Below, piece after piece: positions 60,880 to 64,000 of a DNA stretch of 64,000 bases. Position 1 is the stretch's first letter, and each line of letters starts with the position of its first letter. The notes beneath the pieces were generated by a model that saw only the letters and a list, made by a program, of their open reading frames with translations, was not told the origin of the DNA and did no database searches. Origin of the DNA: Leeuwenhoekiella polynyae (GTDB taxonomy: Bacteria; Bacteroidota; Bacteroidia; Flavobacteriales; Flavobacteriaceae); the NCBI RefSeq assembly GCF_042683665.1, contig NZ_JBHUOO010000007.1; one strand, 5' to 3'. Position numbers and translations under genes: made by a program.

Positions 60880-62997
60880 TTAAAACGTTAAAGTCAATTC
60901 GTTTTGAGAAGACCAGTCAGAATAGATGATTTGATTGTCTTTCACTAAACCAATTCTAAACTCACGTGCAGTTTTGCGAGTTCCTTCGGTTTGTTTTACA
61001 CTTACTTTTAAGGTGTTTTCAGCAGTTTTGAATGCTGAAAAATCTAAGATCGCATAATCGCCATCCTGATAACCAAAACCTTCTCCGGCATCATCATACA
61101 GGCTTCCGAAAGCATTTCCTGATTTATCGGGATTGATTAACAATGTGAGCTTTTTTGTACTATAATCTTCAGTGCTTTGAATTACCGGTCCCATAGGAAC
61201 AATTGCTCCATCACGCAATTTTACGATTGCCTGATAGGTATCATCCGTTTCTTCAAAGGCGATGTCTTGCCAATCCCCTTCAGGCATTTTTAAATCCTCT
61301 GCCCAACGCGGAATAACCAATAGATTTTCACCCAATAGAAAACTCTGTTGCTCTTCTCGTAAATTTTCGTCCTGAATATCAGCAAAAAAAGTAGGACGCA
61401 TAATCGGCATTCCTGTGGTTGCTGCCTCGTGAAACAAAGTATACAAATAAGGCATCAAACGGTATCTGCGATTGATTGCTGTACGCGACACATTCTCAAT
61501 CTCTTCCCCAAAAGCCCATGGCTCCTGATCTTCGGTTTCGTTAGACGTGTGGTTTCTGGAAAATGGGTAATATGCTCCTAAAGCAATCCAGTTTCCGAAT
61601 AAATCTGCAGACGGACTTTTTGTAAATCCTCCAATATCGGGACCGTTAAACGGCTGACCCGAAAGACTCAGGTTTATAGACATCGGGATCGACATTTTTA
61701 AGTTATCCCAGGTTGCAGAGTTGTCTCCCGTCCAGGTCGCAGCATAGCGTTGCCCGCCAATATAATTAGCTCTGGAGAGTACAAAAGGGCGCTTCTCTGG
61801 ATTCACAGCCATGATTCCTTCACGACTAGAACGCACCATTAAGAGTCCGTATACGTTATGATAACGCAAATGCACATCTCGTGGTAAATCGCCTCCTCCC
61901 CGGTGAATATTGTTATCTGGCATAGAACCACCCGGACCGTCAAAAACGGCCGGCTCGTTCATATCATTCCAAACCCCGTCAATTCCCAGATTCATAAAAT
62001 CTTTATATAAAGAAGCCCACCATTTTTGTGTTTCAGGTCTGGTATAATCCGGAAATGCAACCTGACCCGGCCACACTTCGCCATTATATTCATTACCTAG
62101 CGAGTCTAAAACCCAGTGATTGCCTGCACTTCCTTCTTGATAAACGGAATACAATGAATCTTGTTTTACACCCGGATCTATCATAAATACCGACTTGAAG
62201 TCTCTGGCATGGAGATAAGCATTCAAGCCTTTAGGATCAGGAAATCCTTCAGGATCAAAAGTGAAGACTCTAAAGCCGTCCATATAATCAATATCCATCC
62301 AGATTACATCTGCCGGTATTTTTCGAGTTCTAAACTCGTCTGCTAAGTCTTGCACATTGGTATCCGGAAAATAGGAATAACGCGACTGCTGATACCCCAA
62401 AGCCCAGATTGGCGGCATTGCCATCGTTCCGGTGAGTTCTCCAAGCGCTACCATAACCTCTTGTGGTGTTTCTTTGTCGATAACAAGAACTCTAAAAGAA
62501 GGCCCTTCGCTGATGATATCAACTCCGTTTTTTAAACGAATTTCTTGTCTCCATGAATTATCTGCCAAAATACCAAAAGAGCTTCCGTCGGGACGTACAC
62601 CCAAAACCCAGGGATGAGCCTGATAAAGCTGCTTTCCTTCAAATTTTCCGTATTCATAATTGTCAGTATTCCAAAGCGTAACCTCAGAACCGTTGCGACG
62701 CAGGTCACCAATAACTTCACCGGTTCCATAAAGATCTATATCGGTATTTAAATCAAAATGTACTGAAGTTTTTCCGTCTCTAGTAGTAAACTCCGGTTTG
62801 ATCGTCCAGCTTGCCGGAAGCGAATCGCGCTTCGGTAGCTCTTTAAGCACTGCCAGAGAAGGAAGCGTATGAATCGAGTCGAAATCTTTTGGATAAAACA
62901 CAGCAACGTCCGGTTCTGCCAGACTCGCCGATTGTGCAAAAGCAGTTTGTAAACCTGCTGTTAATGCTAAAATATACAGTAATGTGAATTTCTTCAT
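60880..62997 (-). CDS. GH31 alpha-glucosidase
   Basis: 705 aa. Signal peptide (1-21, ending AFAQ). The N-terminal beta domain (30-230) has DLYGTGEVIGDLRRN; the catalytic barrel has WMDIDYMDGFRVFTFD, the nucleophile Asp345 in WNDMNEP, and the later GPDIGGF with the acid/base region, then ARYYPFSRNH-like GAYYPFSRNHTS. It removes glucose from the non-reducing ends of alpha-glucans in the periplasm. The start lies 10 bp after the amylase stop, so they form one operon, part of a starch or maltodextrin locus. Confidence 0.92.
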   Translation of the reverse strand: MKKFTLLYILALTAGLQTAFAQSASLAEPDVAVFYPKDFDSIHTLPSLAVLKELPKRDSLPASWTIKPEFTTRDGKTSVHFDLNTDIDLYGTGEVIGDLRRNGSEVTLWNTDNYEYGKFEGKQLYQAHPWVLGVRPDGSSFGILADNSWRQEIRLKNGVDIISEGPSFRVLVIDKETPQEVMVALGELTGTMAMPPIWALGYQQSRYSYFPDTNVQDLADEFRTRKIPADVIWMDIDYMDGFRVFTFDPEGFPDPKGLNAYLHARDFKSVFMIDPGVKQDSLYSVYQEGSAGNHWVLDSLGNEYNGEVWPGQVAFPDYTRPETQKWWASLYKDFMNLGIDGVWNDMNEPAVFDGPGGSMPDNNIHRGGGDLPRDVHLRYHNVYGLLMVRSSREGIMAVNPEKRPFVLSRANYIGGQRYAATWTGDNSATWDNLKMSIPMSINLSLSGQPFNGPDIGGFTKSPSADLFGNWIALGAYYPFSRNHTSNETEDQEPWAFGEEIENVSRTAINRRYRLMPYLYTLFHEAATTGMPIMRPTFFADIQDENLREEQQSFLLGENLLVIPRWAEDLKMPEGDWQDIAFEETDDTYQAIVKLRDGAIVPMGPVIQSTEDYSTKKLTLLINPDKSGNAFGSLYDDAGEGFGYQDGDYAILDFSAFKTAENTLKVSVKQTEGTRKTAREFRIGLVKDNQIIYSDWSSQNELTLTF

Positions 62998-63007
62998 TTT
63001 TAAAAAA

Positions 63008-64000
63008 CTAGTTTAATTGAATAATCATTGGGGTTTTTGCCGCTACCGTAAGTGTATCGGTCAGCGCAATAGTTTGAGACGTGATGATGTCTGTTCCGCT
63101 TGGGGTTTTAAGGTCTGCTGCAAAACGCGCGAGGTCTAACGTTTGGTCGGTTTCGTTATTATTCAAAACCACCATCACCTGATCTGCGCCTAAACTTCTG
63201 AAATAGACATAGACATTCTGCTCCGGAATATACTGGGTGAGTTCTCCTGAGTGAACGGCTTTTGACATTTTTCTCCAGTTGAGAATTTTCTTGGTAAAGT
63301 CAAAAAATGCTTGTTGTTGTTTTGTTCTTTCGGAAGCGCTAAAAGCATTTTGCTCGTCTGCTTCCCAACCTCCGGGAAAGTCTCTGCGGATATCCCCGTC
63401 TCCTTTAGACTTGTCTCCACGCATCCCTAGTTCTGAACCGTAATACAACTGTGGAATACCACGTGTGGTCGCGATAAGACTAAGGCCTAACTTATATGTA
63501 TTGATGTCCTGATCGTAGATGTCGTTAAACCTGCGGGTGTCGTGATTCTCTAAAAAAACTAAAAGATTATCTGGATTTGGATATAGAAAATCATTAACGA
63601 AATTGTCGTAAGCCTTCATGATCCCACTTCCCCAGCCGCCTTCTTCTGCAAACATGTGCTCAACGGCATTGTGCAGCGTAAAATCCATTACGGAAGGCAA
63701 ATAGGTATTGTAATTTTGTATAGCACCGATCTTGCTGTCTTTTTGCCAGTACGCAATTTGCGCCTGGTTGTGCAACCAGACCTCGCCAACAATGTTGAAG
63801 TTAGGGAACTCGTCCATAATGGCTTTGGTCCACGTTGCAATACCTTCTTTATCATTATAACTGTAGGTATCTACCCGCAAACCATCAAGGTCTGCGTATT
63901 CTATCCACCAAATTGCATTTTGAATGAGATAATTGAGCACCAAAGGATTTTTCTGATTGAGATCTGGCATGGTTTTTACGAACCAACCATCTACACAGTA
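63008..64000 (-). CDS. GH13 alpha-amylase family enzyme, C-terminal part (runs off the window)
   Basis: Partial: the frame is open through base 64000, so the N-terminus is outside. About 330 residues are visible. Catalytic marks are GLRVDTYSYND (nucleophile Asp), NIVGEVWLHN (acid/base Glu) and FLENHDTRRF (transition-state Asp), then the C-terminal beta domain ending MIIQLN. The sequence resembles the neopullulanase/cyclomaltodextrinase (SusA-like) group. Degrades maltodextrins for the GH31 enzyme. No SusCD pair is in view; it may lie upstream, beyond the window. Confidence 0.88.
   Translation of the reverse strand, partial: YCVDGWFVKTMPDLNQKNPLVLNYLIQNAIWWIEYADLDGLRVDTYSYNDKEGIATWTKAIMDEFPNFNIVGEVWLHNQAQIAYWQKDSKIGAIQNYNTYLPSVMDFTLHNAVEHMFAEEGGWGSGIMKAYDNFVNDFLYPNPDNLLVFLENHDTRRFNDIYDQDINTYKLGLSLIATTRGIPQLYYGSELGMRGDKSKGDGDIRRDFPGGWEADEQNAFSASERTKQQQAFFDFTKKILNWRKMSKAVHSGELTQYIPEQNVYVYFRSLGADQVMVVLNNNETDQTLDLARFAADLKTPSGTDIITSQTIALTDTLTVAAKTPMIIQLN

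Overview
The window comes from a member of the Bacteroidota, most likely a marine Flavobacteriaceae species. The signs are a complete flavobacterial SUF operon, DUF2480, DUF3078, DUF2652 and DUF3109 family genes, TonB receptor and SusA-like glycoside hydrolase genes, exact TAnnTTTG type -7 promoter elements, and very frequent TAATG stop/start overlaps between operon genes. I cannot name the genus. I see no tRNA, rRNA or CRISPR array.

Layout. 1-440: palindromic repeat-like DNA without a gene. 0.4-1.8 kb: small accessory genes (Dabb lipoprotein, DUF2007, MepB). 1.9-6.2 kb: an AT-rich three-gene operon (REase-like nuclease, helical middle protein, SMC-like ATPase) that matches Lamassu / ABC-three-component defence systems. 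6.6-16.9 kb: ordinary chromosomal genes (FUSC transporter, methionine aminotransferase, MarC, S41 protease, dCMP deaminase, HupE/UreJ, BrkB). 16.9-20.6 kb: a 3.45-kb AT-rich insertion carrying one NACHT-type STAND NTPase, bounded by two copies of the 3' end of an exported endonuclease gene. 20.3-25.8 kb: that endonuclease, a TonB-dependent receptor and a DUF5689 lipoprotein, probably one nucleic-acid or phosphate acquisition unit. 25.8-31.4 kb: an unusual lipoprotein peptide deformylase, a NarL-type two-component system, a beta-barrel gene fragment, DUF1456 and a second endonuclease paralogue. 31.5-41.3 kb: hflX, DUF3078 and the suf operon (sufA-like, B, C, D, S, META lipoprotein, sufE, an sdpI gene broken by one TAG, DUF59, DUF2480). 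41.5-46.4 kb: thiL, a hydrolase, brnQ, a 50-aa basic protein, DUF2652 and a Gre-type factor. 46.6-51.6 kb: an MbnP/MbnH-type copper-linked cluster with two paralogous small C-x-G-x-C proteins, and HPP.

51.7-60.8 kb is the most interesting part. It encodes a soluble sensor kinase and an NtrC-type sigma-54 activator, in one operon with nhaA and a four-helix-bundle membrane protein. Around it I find three sigma-54 type -24/-12 promoters. Each has a paired dyad of the form GGGT-N7-AYCC at about 104-150 bp upstream of the expected start site. These drive (i) the kinase/regulator operon itself, (ii) a Cys-rich small protein, glutamate dehydrogenase and a Gre-like protein, perhaps with two helical proteins, and (iii) a small exported protein followed by a structured, terminator-ended RNA region. 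I read this as a compact, self-controlled sigma-54 regulon.

60.9-64.0 kb: a GH31 alpha-glucosidase and the C-terminal part of a GH13 amylase that runs off the window, probably a starch or maltodextrin locus.
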